Shown here: piece by piece, positions 7,425 through 18,449 of the stretch | Layout of the letters: each line of letters opens with the position of its first letter | How positions within the stretch are numbered: position 1 is the first letter of the stretch | Origin: CAZWSC01 sp964636385 | GTDB lineage: Bacteria > Eisenbacteria > RBG-16-71-46 > CAIMUX01 | Length of the DNA: 63,387 nt | Reading direction: 5' to 3' | Assembly (NCBI GenBank): GCA_964636385.1 | Contig: CAZWSC010000052.1 | Span: 1-63,387 of the forward strand | Made by a program: the position numbers and the translations under genes | Notes under the pieces: model-generated | The model's input: only the letters and a program-made list of their open reading frames with translations | Told to the model about the DNA's origin: nothing | Database searches by the model: none

Positions 7425-10340
7425 TCAATAGTTCCACCCTATGTAGAAGTCCGTGTGGGTACTCCCCGGCCATTCACTGAAGTCTGTCCGCCTGCCAATG
7501 TCCCATCTCAGCACGAGGTATCCACCGAAGCTGACCCGGACGCCGACACCATATGCCCCATACCATGGAGGCGGCCAGCCCTCGTACCACGCTGATCCGG
7601 TGTCGAAGAAAGCCGCCCCCTGGATTCCCGGCAACTCGAGATTGCCGATCGGAAGCCCAAGAAGGAGGCCACGTACCAGTGGAAAGCGGATCTCCTGGTT
7701 CAGCATCAGCGATCTGCTGCCGTGCATCGACCTCCTCGAATAGGTTCGCATCGAGTGCGAGCCTCCGAGAAGGAACACCTGTGGATCAACCCCCTCGCTC
7801 CATCGTCCCTGGACACGCACTGCATAGCAGGAGTTCAGGCTAATCCGCTGATACCTACGGTAGTCAGCCACGAGGAAGCTGTTCTCGGCCATGCCTGCAC
7901 GCAGATTCAGATTCAGCCCTGCAGTCAGGTTCATGCGTCTGCCGTCGATGGGTCCGGTGGAGGTCCACAGCGTGTTGTCGCGCACCAGGGAGATCGTGTG
8001 TGTTCCGACTGGACCGGTGCGCCGGAAGCCCGTTGAAGGCCGGTCAGTCTCCGTGTATGCCACTGACACGTAGGTCTCCACGCGGTCAAACCTGCTCAGC
8101 GGATAGCGTAGAAGGATGCCGGCTCCAGAACGATGCTCGTAGAACGGGTAGCCCAGCCTGTCGTAGTAGTTTCCCGTGTAGTTGAAGGCGGTCAGCCCGT
8201 AGTTGAGCCTTCGCCTGAGGTTCACGTACGAAACGGCGGCGGAGAAATTGCGCGAGAAATCGCTCGTACTGAAGGTCGAGTTTCCGAGGCCGACGAAGAT
8301 GAGATGGTCCCCCATCATGTCCGAGAATGCGGCCTGGAGGCCCTCGCTGCTGCGAAGTTCAGGGTCGAGCGCCACCCCCGCCTGGGCAAAGTCGAGGGAG
8401 AAACGGTTCCTGTACCGCCCTGGTTCAGATTCAACCGCCTGGGCCGTATCCCTCCAGTCCCATGGATAGGTTGTGTCAGCGGGCGCCAGCGAGAACGCCT
8501 CCGATGGTTCCTCCTGTCTCGGTAGGGAACGGACATGAAAGCTCCCGCGGTGGTAGACACTGGCCATTATCCGGGAACTGCCCGGAACCGGCCTGGGATC
8601 GAAAACCGCATCAAGGGTCCGGATCAGCCTTCTGCCGTTTCCGGCCATGTCCACGGCATAGGTGTTGTAGATTCCGTCCCGGTCGCTGGTGAAGATTATC
8701 TCCTCCCTGTCGGGATCGCAGACAGGTGTGATGTCTACCCATGGCCCCCGCGTGAGATGCCGGATGGAGCCGTCATCCAGATCAAGGAAGAACAGATTCC
8801 GCGCCCCTTCCAGGCCCCAGGGCGTCCGGTCACTGCTCCAGACAATTCCGTTCTCCCACCGGCAGAAGGTGGGATCCAGGTCCTGGTACCGGTCGAAGGT
8901 CAGCCTCTTCAGCTCTTCCTCCGACCGCGAGTAGATGAAGATGTCGGAGTATCCGTCCTGGGTCAGGGCCGAGAAGACGAATCGATCCGTGTCTCCGGCC
9001 CATGACGGGGAGCTCAACGCCGTGAGCCCGGCGAATGCAAAACGATCCAACACCTCCCCATCAACCATGGAGTGGAGGACAATCTCATCCCGCCCCTGGC
9101 TCCTCGACACGAAGAGCAGCAGTCCGTCGGACGAGACGTCCATCCTGCTGCGAAAGGCGTGCAGGGATTCGAACTCAGGGTGTCTCTCACCACGGATCAG
9201 GATCCGGAGGTCATGTTCCGGGCGGTCGGACCTGGATGCGGTGTATATGTTCATGAACCCGTCCCGGGGTGACAGGAACGCGAAGTGCTCGGAACGCCCC
9301 GGAAGCGGCGGAAGCGGCAGGGGTTTGAAGTTTCCCCTGCCTCTCCGCGTAAGCGCCTCCGACTCAAACGACGCGGGCTCGGCGTGGGCCACCTCGGGGA
9401 AATGGCGCACCTTCAGGTGGTGGGCCCAACGCTCGCTCAGCTCGTCCTGGGTGATGCCAAGCACATCCTGTATCACCAGGGCGAAGTCGTGGTGTGCCCA
9501 CAGCCTCTGGTATATCAGCCGGACCCGGTCCTCGCCATACTCGACGGCGATGTACCCGACCACGGACTGCCCCAGCTTGTACAGGACATAACTCCCGTTG
9601 TACCTCCAGAAGTCGTCTATGGATGGCAGGGTGCCGGCATGAACCATGTCGCGAAGAATCATATCGGCCTCGGTCCCGGGTTCCTCCGACCAGTGCACTG
9701 CCTGCCCTTCAACAAACCAGAGGGGGGGCCAGAGCGGCGCGCTCCTGTAACGTTCCCTCTGCATGCGGGATTCCATCGACAGCTGGAAGACGTGGACGAG
9801 TTCATGCTGGATTGTCGTCCGAAAGTCTCCAAGCGACCCGTTGAACGGGACCAGCACACGCCCCTTCGCGAACTCCGTCAGCCCGGCAACCCCTTCCGGC
9901 AGGTAGTACGGTGTGACGTTGCTCTGCTGGAAGTGCTGGTGCGTGTTGTAGATGATAAGAGGGATCCTACGCGAGACATCATGACCGAAACGCACCCGCA
10001 GCTCGGCATACGACTCTTCGGCCATTCTCAACGCCTGGGCGGCCAGATCCCTGTCCCTCTCATAGTGGTACAGATCGAAGTTCCCGCTCGAGAGCACTCG
10101 CCACTCGAAGCTGTGGTAGTGAACCTTGTTCTTGCCGAATGTCACGAACTGCGAGAAGGCCCGGGGGGCGCAGAGAAAGGTCAGGCAAATGGCAGAGCAT
10201 GCAGCGAGGGCAACCGTCCGGACGGAGAACGGCCCGGATCCGGGGATGCTTCTGTGAGTTCGCAGCGCAGTCCGCGCCCGGCTTCGGATGCCGGGGACTC
10301 TACCGACGAACCTGTGGACGTGTGATGCTGAAGCAGCCAT
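7425..10340 (-). CDS. Metallopeptidase / TolB-propeller / outer-membrane barrel fusion
   Basis: 971 aa. Three modules are visible. (1) A gluzincin-type peptidase-MA-like domain after the signal region (about 70-300), with the zinc motif HELVH at 179-183 and a downstream WFVEGQAVHW glutamate (E211) as likely third ligand. (2) A TolB/WD40-like propeller (about 310-610) with FLSPRDGFMNIYTAS, DRFVFSALTQDGYSDIFIYS and EIIFTSDRDGIYNTYAVDM blades. (3) A C-terminal Omp85/BamA-like beta-barrel (about 640-971), with LGGSHSMRTYSRR resembling the VRG(F/Y) region and an aromatic final residue. Such fusions occur in FCB lineages; the cargo is unknown. The ATG at 10340 is the only good start, and a possible extended -10 lies only 10 bases upstream. 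Confidence 0.8.
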   Translation of the reverse strand: MAASASHVHRFVGRVPGIRSRARTALRTHRSIPGSGPFSVRTVALAACSAICLTFLCAPRAFSQFVTFGKNKVHYHSFEWRVLSSGNFDLYHYERDRDLAAQALRMAEESYAELRVRFGHDVSRRIPLIIYNTHQHFQQSNVTPYYLPEGVAGLTEFAKGRVLVPFNGSLGDFRTTIQHELVHVFQLSMESRMQRERYRSAPLWPPLWFVEGQAVHWSEEPGTEADMILRDMVHAGTLPSIDDFWRYNGSYVLYKLGQSVVGYIAVEYGEDRVRLIYQRLWAHHDFALVIQDVLGITQDELSERWAHHLKVRHFPEVAHAEPASFESEALTRRGRGNFKPLPLPPLPGRSEHFAFLSPRDGFMNIYTASRSDRPEHDLRILIRGERHPEFESLHAFRSRMDVSSDGLLLFVSRSQGRDEIVLHSMVDGEVLDRFAFAGLTALSSPSWAGDTDRFVFSALTQDGYSDIFIYSRSEEELKRLTFDRYQDLDPTFCRWENGIVWSSDRTPWGLEGARNLFFLDLDDGSIRHLTRGPWVDITPVCDPDREEIIFTSDRDGIYNTYAVDMAGNGRRLIRTLDAVFDPRPVPGSSRIMASVYHRGSFHVRSLPRQEEPSEAFSLAPADTTYPWDWRDTAQAVESEPGRYRNRFSLDFAQAGVALDPELRSSEGLQAAFSDMMGDHLIFVGLGNSTFSTSDFSRNFSAAVSYVNLRRRLNYGLTAFNYTGNYYDRLGYPFYEHRSGAGILLRYPLSRFDRVETYVSVAYTETDRPSTGFRRTGPVGTHTISLVRDNTLWTSTGPIDGRRMNLTAGLNLNLRAGMAENSFLVADYRRYQRISLNSCYAVRVQGRWSEGVDPQVFLLGGSHSMRTYSRRSMHGSRSLMLNQEIRFPLVRGLLLGLPIGNLELPGIQGAAFFDTGSAWYEGWPPPWYGAYGVGVRVSFGGYLVLRWDIGRRTDFSEWPGSTHTDFYIGWNY

Positions 10341-10349
10341 TCCAGCTTC

Positions 10350-10358
10350 AATCTAGCA
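10350..10358 (-). promoter_or_regulatory. Possible extended -10 element
   Basis: On the minus strand TGC followed by TAGATT forms an extended -10 signature about 10 bases upstream of the ATG at 10340, with no clear -35. If used, the mRNA would be almost leaderless. The remaining bases between 10341 and 10489 show nothing else convincing. Confidence 0.25.
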
Positions 10359-10489
10359 CATTCCCGGCCGCTTCCACCTCTTCACATGCACCCGTCATGG
10401 AGGCTTGAAGCTCCTTCGTGGGAAACGGGCTGTCCAACCCACGGACAGGGTCATGAGGACCCGTCGTGCCGTGAGTGGGAAGTAGCCCT

Positions 10490-10930
10490 GGGGGAAGCGG
10501 GCCGTAAGCCGGGTTCTGTTCCGATCCCGCGGTCCAGGAGAGCCGCGGTACGGGGCGGTCATTTATCTTGGGCGGACGTTGCCGCCCGCCTCGAGCGGCC
10601 TACCCGGGAGTCCATGCGAGACGGGCCGCCTCTCCTCCCCTATTTGGCCTTGCTCCGGGTGGGGTTTGCCTAGCCGGCTGCGTCGCCGCCGCCGCTGGTG
10701 AGCTCTTACCTCGCCGTTTCACCCTTACCACCGACCGGTCCGGACATCCCGCTACTCCGTCTCTGCAACGAAGCCCTGCGGGAAGGCCGGACCGGCCGAG
10801 GCGGTCTGTTTTCTGTGGCACTTTCCTTGGGATCGCTCCCACTGGGAGTTGCCCAGCACCCTGCCCTTCGGAGCCCGGACTTTCCTCGAAGACCGCGCGG
10901 GCCTCCGCGACAGCCGCACCCGCTTCCCCC
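10490..10930 (-). ncRNA. rnpB: RNase P RNA (bacterial type A)
   Basis: About 441 nt catalytic RNA of ribonuclease P, which removes 5' leaders from pre-tRNAs. Universal elements on the minus strand: GAGGAAAGTCCGGGCTCC near the 5' end, an internal AAAGTGCCACAGAAAACAG, the GGTAAGGGTGAAA block, GGCTAGGCAAACCCCACC, and ACAGAACCCGGCTTA at the 3' end. The termini pair as helix P1 (GGGGGAAGCGGG with CCCGCTTCCCCC at 10919-10930 and 10490-10501), which sets the boundaries. It follows the zinc-ribbon gene and two tRNAs. Confidence 0.97.
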
Positions 10931-10934
10931 GGGG

Positions 10935-10964
10935 AGTCTACCACGTGCCGCAGGCGAATGACAG
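10935..10964 (-). promoter_or_regulatory. Promoter of rnpB
   Basis: On the minus strand a CTGTCA -35 (10959-10964) and a TAGACT -10 (10935-10940) are 18 bp apart and end about five bases before the P1 helix of rnpB, so transcription would start at the mature 5' end. The distance is right but the -35 is not ideal. Confidence 0.5.
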
Positions 10965-11028
10965 AAGGGGGTGAGAGATCCGCATCGGCGCATGACAGGC
11001 GTTGCCCGCGCCGGCGGCCCCGGGCAGA

Positions 11029-11733
11029 CTAGTCTACAGCAACCAGAAGGCGGCCGCATCCCTCGCACACGAGAAACCTCTCCCCCTTCTGAACCTCGGC
11101 CGTCTTCTGTGGCGGCAACTGGTAACCGCAGCCCATGCAGGCACCATGCTCGACACCGACCACCGCCATGTCTCCCTTGCTCCTGCGGATCCTCTCGTAC
11201 CGGCTGCGAAGCTGTGGAACCAGCCTCTCGACCAGCGCCTCGCGGCTCTTCTGCGCTTCGCTCAGCTGCTTCTGATACCCAGCCAGCTCCGCCTGGAGCC
11301 TCTCCCGGATTCCGGCGAGGCGCCGGTCCTCCTGCGCGATCAGTTCCCTGGAATGCCCAACCTGGCGGCTGGTCTCCTCCTCATCCGTAAGGATCTTCAT
11401 CGCTTCGTCGTCAAGCTCCCCGGCCCTCCTGCGAAGATCCTCCATCTCGCGCATGATAGCCTGATACTCGACGTTGTTCTTGATCCGAAACTGCTTCTGT
11501 TCCAGCTCCCGGCGCCTTTCGCGTGCCGTCTGCGCGTCGTGTTCGAGGCCCTTTCGCTCCCTCTGCAGATCCTCCAGGCGCTGCTCCTGCTCGGCCAGGG
11601 CCCTCTGCTGTACCTTGAGATCCGCTTCGTGCCTGGCAAGCTCACGCGGGATCGAATCCGCCCTGTCCCTGAGACGCGCACACTCGAGATCAGACATGCT
11701 CAACTCGGCCAGAACAGGGATCTGATCCTTCAT
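11029..11733 (-). CDS. Coiled-coil protein with C4 zinc ribbon
   Basis: About 234 aa. Residues about 10-175 form a long charged coiled coil (ELARHEADLKVQQRALAEQE, QKQFRIKNNVEYQAIMREME). The C-terminus carries a zinc ribbon with paired CxxC motifs (GACMGCGYQLPP and LVCEGCGRLL). This is the widespread C4-type zinc-ribbon family (zf-RING_7) thought to bind nucleic acids. In several phyla this family sits beside rnpB and the rpoD operon, as here. The ATG at 11733 is preceded by AGGAAGGA at good spacing; an upstream in-frame start at 11808 lacks support. Confidence 0.88.
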   Translation of the reverse strand: MKDQIPVLAELSMSDLECARLRDRADSIPRELARHEADLKVQQRALAEQEQRLEDLQRERKGLEHDAQTARERRRELEQKQFRIKNNVEYQAIMREMEDLRRRAGELDDEAMKILTDEEETSRQVGHSRELIAQEDRRLAGIRERLQAELAGYQKQLSEAQKSREALVERLVPQLRSRYERIRRSKGDMAVVGVEHGACMGCGYQLPPQKTAEVQKGERFLVCEGCGRLLVAVD

Positions 11734-11872
11734 CTCGAGTCCTTCCTGATGCGGTCGGCCACTTTTCCTGTGAAAGCAAGAGGCGCACCACCGGGTGCGC
11801 CTCTCCATGATTCCTGCCGGGCCGCCTGGCTCCTTCGCGAAGAAGGCCGCCTCGCAGCCACGGCCGCAAGTC

Positions 11873-11948
11873 TGGTGGGCGGAACAGGGGTCGAACCTGC
11901 GACCTCCGGCTTGTGATGCCGATGCTCTGCCAACTGAGCTATCCGCCC
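11873..11948 (-). tRNA. tRNA-Val (anticodon CAC)
   Basis: 76 nt cloverleaf read on the minus strand: acceptor GGGCGGA/TCCGCCC, D-arm GCTCAGTTGGCAGAGC, anticodon loop ATCACAA giving CAC (reads GUG), T-arm GCAGGTTCGACCCCTGT. The 3' CCA is encoded. It lies 10 bases downstream of the next tRNA and upstream of the zinc-ribbon gene. Confidence 0.93.
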
Positions 11949-11958
11949 CCTCAACCTA

Positions 11959-12031
11959 TGGGCCCACTTGGGATCGAACCAAGGACCAACCGGTTATGAG
12001 CCGGTCGCTCTAACCCCTGAGCTATGGGCCC
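11959..12031 (-). tRNA. tRNA with CAT anticodon (elongator Met or Ile2)
   Basis: 73 nt cloverleaf: acceptor GGGCCCA/TGGGCCC, D-arm GCTCAGGGGTTAGAGC, anticodon stem ACCGG/CCGGT with loop CTCATAA (CAT), T-arm CTTGGTTCGATCCCAAG. No CCA is encoded (ATAG follows). The G1-C72 pair and the absence of three G-C pairs in the anticodon stem exclude initiator tRNA. The TTGGTC variable region resembles tRNA-Ile2, whose C34 is modified to lysidine by TilS, so Ile2 is slightly favoured over elongator Met. Confidence 0.9.
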
Positions 12032-12093
12032 GTCGCGCCACTGGAAACCGGAGTGGCCAGACTAACAGAGCCTTCCGCCGGGGTCAAGGCGGG

Positions 12094-13938
<1,845 letters not shown>

Positions 13939-14009
13939 TCAGGCGGGATCTCCTTTCGAAGGCAAGTCGTCAGTATACGGAACGTCAGGCCTTTGGATCC
14001 AGACTTTTC

Positions 14010-15797
14010 TCACCCTACCGCGGAATTGCCTCTGCTGCCGGTGATCCGGCCGATGGCTTTCGCAATCTCTTGCTTCTCAACCAGATACTGGGAGAGGAGT
14101 TCCCGGTCCCCCGATTCCTCGGCCAGCCGTATCCTACCGGCAAGATCCTCCGCGCGCCGCTTCAGGCCGCGGCGCCGGATCTCTGATCGCAGGACCTCCA
14201 GGGTTTGAGGCTCGAGCCCTTCCTCCATCGCGATCGCTGCCAGATCCCTCCCCCCGGGATGCTCGCCGCCTGCCCGGGAGAGCAGCCTTGCCCGCTCCCC
14301 CGGGGCCTCCTCCCATGCGCGCGAAACCCACTCGAGCAGGCTTCTCAGATCCCTCTCCTCCTCCAGCCCTGCATCCTCAAGCTCGGACGCAAGCAGGGCA
14401 GCCTGTCCCGGCTCGGCAACGACCGCACGCAGGCACTCGCGCGCCAGGCCCTTCCAGGTGGAAGCCGGCCCCCGCGAGCCAGACCGGGCAGGGGCGTCCC
14501 GGGCCGACGCTTTCCCCTGGCCGGCGGCAGGCCTGACCCTTCCCACCGCCTCCCGGAACGCCTCCAGCCCGACTCCAAAGCGGGCAGATGCCTCCTGCAG
14601 CCAGATGTCCCTGTTCAGGGGATCCCTGATGACGGCTATCAGCTCAGCAGCCCTGCCGGCAGCCTCCCGACGGCTCATGACACCCGACACGGCCTGTTTC
14701 TGGAGAAACGCCAGCGGAGACAGGGCCTTCTGCAGGCCGTCCTCAACGGCTGCAGGGCCATCGCGCCGGATCCAGTCATCCGGATCCAGGTCAGCAGGCG
14801 GAAACGCCACAAGGACCTCCGACACCTCGCCGACCAGCACCGGCAGAGCGCGCAACGCAGCACGCCTCCCTGCCTGGTCACCGTCGAACAGGAGAACGAC
14901 GGTATCCGAGAGGCGCCTCAGCGAGGCAGCCTGCCTGGGAGTGAGGGCCGTCCCGCAGGTTCCCACAACACCGCCAACACCCTCCTGCACCATCAGGATG
15001 GCGTCGAAGTACCCCTCGACCACGATCACGCGCCCCTTCGAGCGAGTCCCCTCCCTGGCCTGTGCGGTCCCGAAGAGCACCGACCCCTTGCTGTAAACAG
15101 GGGTTTCCGGGCTGTTCAGGTACTTCGGCTGCTCGTCCCCAAGCCCCCGTCCTCCGAAACCTGCGGGCGCACCACCCGAGGTCTCAATGGGGATCATGAT
15201 CCTGTTGCGGAACCGGTCGTAAACGCGCCCGCTGCCGCTGCTCGCCTCCAGCGCCAGCCCTGCCTCGATCAGAACGCGCTCGGACAGTAGTGACCGGCAG
15301 TGCCGGACGAGGCCGTCCCATCCCTCGGGGGCCAGTCCAAGGGTGTAGAGCTCCCGTGTCCCGCCCGCAATCCCGCGATTATCCAGGTAGGCCCTGGCCC
15401 GTGCACCCGCACGCCCCTCCAGCAGCTGCCTGTAATGGGCCCTGGCCACGTTCAGGGCCTCCCTGATCTTCTCCAAACGGTCGCTGCCGTGCGCCGACCT
15501 TTCAGGAACCGGAATCCCCGCTTTCTCCGCAAGGAATCGCAGTGCCTCGGGGAACGACATCTTCTCGTGCTCCATCACGAAGGTGAAGACATCGCCGCCC
15601 GCACCACATCCGAAGCAGTGGTAGAACTGAAGCTGAGGGTTGACGTGGAAGGAGGGGGTCTTCTCCTGATGGAACGGGCAGAGGCCGGCAAGCCTGGATC
15701 CAGCCGGCTTCAGGGAGACGTGGGCACCTATGATCTCCACGATGTCGGTCGCCTCACGGACCCGTTCCACGAAAGGATCTGTCCCTCCGCGACTCAT
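14010..15797 (-). CDS. dnaG: DNA primase
   Basis: 595 aa. Synthesises RNA primers for replication. The N-terminal CHC2 zinc finger uses C40, H43, C61 and C64 (GLCPFHQEKTPSFHV; YHCFGCGAGGDV). The catalytic core and TOPRIM domain follow (RVIVVEGYFDAILMVQEGV with the conserved Glu; VVLLFDGDQAGRRAALRA with the metal-binding DGD). A C-terminal helicase-interaction region spans about 430-595 and is divergent. Length is typical. It lies between mutS2 and rpoD as in the classic rpsU-dnaG-rpoD arrangement; the 146-bp gap upstream contains a GC-rich hairpin. Confidence 0.97.
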   Translation of the reverse strand: MSRGGTDPFVERVREATDIVEIIGAHVSLKPAGSRLAGLCPFHQEKTPSFHVNPQLQFYHCFGCGAGGDVFTFVMEHEKMSFPEALRFLAEKAGIPVPERSAHGSDRLEKIREALNVARAHYRQLLEGRAGARARAYLDNRGIAGGTRELYTLGLAPEGWDGLVRHCRSLLSERVLIEAGLALEASSGSGRVYDRFRNRIMIPIETSGGAPAGFGGRGLGDEQPKYLNSPETPVYSKGSVLFGTAQAREGTRSKGRVIVVEGYFDAILMVQEGVGGVVGTCGTALTPRQAASLRRLSDTVVLLFDGDQAGRRAALRALPVLVGEVSEVLVAFPPADLDPDDWIRRDGPAAVEDGLQKALSPLAFLQKQAVSGVMSRREAAGRAAELIAVIRDPLNRDIWLQEASARFGVGLEAFREAVGRVRPAAGQGKASARDAPARSGSRGPASTWKGLARECLRAVVAEPGQAALLASELEDAGLEEERDLRSLLEWVSRAWEEAPGERARLLSRAGGEHPGGRDLAAIAMEEGLEPQTLEVLRSEIRRRGLKRRAEDLAGRIRLAEESGDRELLSQYLVEKQEIAKAIGRITGSRGNSAVG

Positions 15798-15858
15798 CCA
15801 CGATCCCCTTCCGGCTCATCCGCTGCAGCACGCCGGTCCATCGCCGTCGCATGAGAAA

Positions 15859-15876
15859 CCCGGCCGGGGCGCCGGG
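15859..15876 (-). terminator. Weak hairpin between mutS2 and dnaG
   Basis: On the minus strand CCCGGC-GCCCCG-GCCGGG forms a 6-bp GC stem followed by TTTCTC. It could attenuate readthrough from mutS2 into dnaG, but the U-tract is poor. Confidence 0.3.
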
Positions 15877-15943
15877 CCCTTGCGCAGCGCTCCATCTGTG
15901 CGCGCCTGCCGTGTAGCAAAAGAGGGCTCATGTGCGGTCCGGT

Positions 15944-18382
15944 CTAACCATGCTCCTCATCAAGGTCCGCCACGGTCACTCCCCATCCTCCTTCGCCCAG
16001 CTCACCCGTACGGTGCGATGCTACCAGAGGATGACTCTCAAGGTAGCGCTCGACTTCCTTCTTCAGCGCGCCGGTTCCCTTGCCGTGCACTATCCTGACC
16101 TGATGCATGCGCTGAAGGCTGGCCCGGTCAAGGAACCTGCCCAGGCGCTCCAGCGCCTCTTCCGCCCGGCATCCCCGCAGATCGAGCTCCCGCCCCACCG
16201 GTTCTCCCGCCGGTTCCTCCAGGCGGATTCCCGATCCCTGGCGGACGGAAACCACTCTCCGCTGTTCCGAAGTCAGTTCTTCCAGCGATCCGGCAGGTAC
16301 CTCCAAACGGACTCCCTTCGCCTCCACCCAGATCCGCGAGCCGCTCACCCTCTCGATACGCACGGCGGCACCCATTCCAGGGTGCCATGCAAGAGCTCCG
16401 GGGAGGATCAACTCCTTCGGCAGTACACGCCCCGGACGGGTCTGCGCCCGATCCGCCCGCAGGGAGGCCCGCCTGGCCGCAAGCTCCCTCTCGGCCTCAC
16501 GAACCGGGGCCGCAAGGCGGGCCCGGGCCCTCTCCTGTGCGGCATCCCTTGCCGCCTCCTCCGCCTGACGCACCTTTGCCTCGAGCGAGTCGCGCAGCCC
16601 GCGCACGAACTCTTCGGCCTCGGAGTACAGCCTCCCTGCGGCGGCCCTGCGCTCAGTTCTGATCCTGTCCAGGCGTTCGCGCAGATGGTCGGCCATTCTT
16701 TCGCGCCTGGCGGTGGCGCGGCGCAGAGAGGCCCGTTCCTCCTCCAGCCCGGTCCGCGCATCCTCCAGCCTGCGCTTCTCGGAATCGATCGCGCCGAGGA
16801 GTTCATCCATCCGGACCTGCAGCGGACTGCGGTACTTCTCCGCGCGAGACAGGAGATCGTCCGAATGCAGGATACGCCTGGCAATGTCGAAGGCCCTGCT
16901 CCAGCCGGGCTCGCCGATTCGCAGCCGGTAGAGCGGGGTCATGGAAACCGCGTCGAACTCCATGGCCGCATTCTGCATGGCGGGATGCTCGGCGGCGAAC
17001 AGCTTCACAGGCGACAGATGTGTCGTGGCCAGGGTCATGGTCCCCCGCTCGCTCATCCCTCCCAGCATGGCCATCCCCAGGGCAGAGCCGTCCTCGGGGT
17101 CTGTTCCGCCACCCAGCTCATCCAGTATGACCAGCGAACGAGGGGTGGCGTGATCCCACATCTCGCCCATGTTGCGCAGGTGGCCTGCGAAGGTGGAAAG
17201 ATCACCCTCGATCGACTGCTCATCCCCGAGATCGACGAAGAGGTCGTCGACAAGCGGCAGATCGGTTCCATCCGCGGCCGGGACATGAAGCCCGGCCCTG
17301 GCCATCAGGACGAGCAGACCGACCGTCTTCAGGGCAACTGTCTTTCCGCCCATATTGGGCCCCGAGATCAGGAGCACTGGCCGACCGCTGCTCATCTCGA
17401 GCTGCAGGGGTACAACAGGCGGGCCGCCGCGACCCTCAGCCTCCGCCAGGATGGGGTGTCGCCCGCGCACAATCCGCAGCACGCCAGTGTCGTTGACGGC
17501 AGGGGGCTCGGCGCGCAGATCGATCGCGACCCTGGCCTGTGCGCGTATGCAGTCCAGGATCCCCACTGCGCCATGAGCGGTCGTCAGGGACTCGGCGTGT
17601 TCTCTCAGAAGACCAGACAGCTCACGGAGGACACGGGCCTCCTCGAGCTTCTCCTCCTCCGAGGCATCGGCAACGCGGTTGTTGGTGTCAACCGCCTCCA
17701 GAGGCTCGATAAGAAGCGACTGACCGCTGGAAGAACGGCCGTGCAGCAACCCCGGGAGTTCACCCCGCTTCCCGGACCGCACGGACAGGACGTACCTGCC
17801 CTCCCTGAGGGTAACAAACCCCTCCTCCCTGGCCGGGCCGCTCAATCCGACCAGGATCCGCTCGAGGAGCTCCGATGCACGCTGCTGCGCATCGAGCAGC
17901 TCCCGACGGACGCGCCCCAGTGCAGGGCTGGCGGAATCGAGAACCTCTCCGCCCGATCCGATTGACAGCCTCAGCCGATGCGCAAGAGCGCCAAAGTCGG
18001 CTATCCTCGAGGCGATTGATGCCAGGTTCGGGGAGCAGCCGGCATGCTGCTGTTCTTCCTGCCAGATCCTCCTCAGGGCTGTGAGATGATCCAGGAATGG
18101 AAGAAACTGGTAGATCTGCCCGCCGTCCAGAACGCCTTCGCTGCGCTCTAGGCGGAGCAGAAGGGGGCGCATGTCGGAGAGTTCCGCCGGACCGGGAGCA
18201 GCGCCGTTCATCTCGAGACGCTTCCACTCGGTGATACGCGCCTGGGAGAGCGCGATCTCCCCGGGTTCCAGGTCAGGCATCAACCGCCCCACCAGCTCTC
18301 TTCCGTGGATCGAAAAGGTCCACCGGAGGAGCATCCGGCGGACCTTCTCGAACTCCAGAACTTCGAGCGCGTGTGTGTTCAC
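15944..18382 (-). CDS. mutS2: MutS2 family ATPase/endonuclease
   Basis: 812 aa, normal for MutS2. MutS2 lacks the mismatch-recognition domain of MutS and acts on branched DNA or on collided ribosomes. Seen: the MutS core and clamp (about 1-330), the ATPase with Walker A GPNMGGKT at 341-348 and Walker B LVILDELGGGTDPEDGSALG (DE at about 421-422), a long charged coiled coil at about 510-650, a KOW-like segment, and a C-terminal Smr nuclease domain (ELDLRGCRAEEALERL; VRIVHGKGTGALKKEV). The start is GTG at 18382 with a weak ribosome site. It sits between rpsU and dnaG, downstream of an attenuator-like hairpin. Confidence 0.96.
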   Translation of the reverse strand: MNTHALEVLEFEKVRRMLLRWTFSIHGRELVGRLMPDLEPGEIALSQARITEWKRLEMNGAAPGPAELSDMRPLLLRLERSEGVLDGGQIYQFLPFLDHLTALRRIWQEEQQHAGCSPNLASIASRIADFGALAHRLRLSIGSGGEVLDSASPALGRVRRELLDAQQRASELLERILVGLSGPAREEGFVTLREGRYVLSVRSGKRGELPGLLHGRSSSGQSLLIEPLEAVDTNNRVADASEEEKLEEARVLRELSGLLREHAESLTTAHGAVGILDCIRAQARVAIDLRAEPPAVNDTGVLRIVRGRHPILAEAEGRGGPPVVPLQLEMSSGRPVLLISGPNMGGKTVALKTVGLLVLMARAGLHVPAADGTDLPLVDDLFVDLGDEQSIEGDLSTFAGHLRNMGEMWDHATPRSLVILDELGGGTDPEDGSALGMAMLGGMSERGTMTLATTHLSPVKLFAAEHPAMQNAAMEFDAVSMTPLYRLRIGEPGWSRAFDIARRILHSDDLLSRAEKYRSPLQVRMDELLGAIDSEKRRLEDARTGLEEERASLRRATARRERMADHLRERLDRIRTERRAAAGRLYSEAEEFVRGLRDSLEAKVRQAEEAARDAAQERARARLAAPVREAERELAARRASLRADRAQTRPGRVLPKELILPGALAWHPGMGAAVRIERVSGSRIWVEAKGVRLEVPAGSLEELTSEQRRVVSVRQGSGIRLEEPAGEPVGRELDLRGCRAEEALERLGRFLDRASLQRMHQVRIVHGKGTGALKKEVERYLESHPLVASHRTGELGEGGWGVTVADLDEEHG

Positions 18383-18449
18383 GTCGCAGGGGGTCCGTAT
18401 ACTCGCCGGCCCGTGGACGAGCCTTGGCGTTGAGGTGACGAACGGGGCG

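Noticed and set aside
11959..12031. Initiator tRNA-Met
   Set aside because: G1-C72 is paired and the anticodon stem lacks the three consecutive G-C pairs of initiators.
12036..12056. Hairpin GCCACT...AGTGGC between rpoD and the tRNAs as terminator
   Set aside because: Short, interrupted stem with no T-run; it may only be a processing structure.
15932..17965. Long open frame on the plus strand opposite mutS2
   Set aside because: It mirrors the codons of mutS2 in high-GC DNA, shows no domain and lacks a ribosome site.
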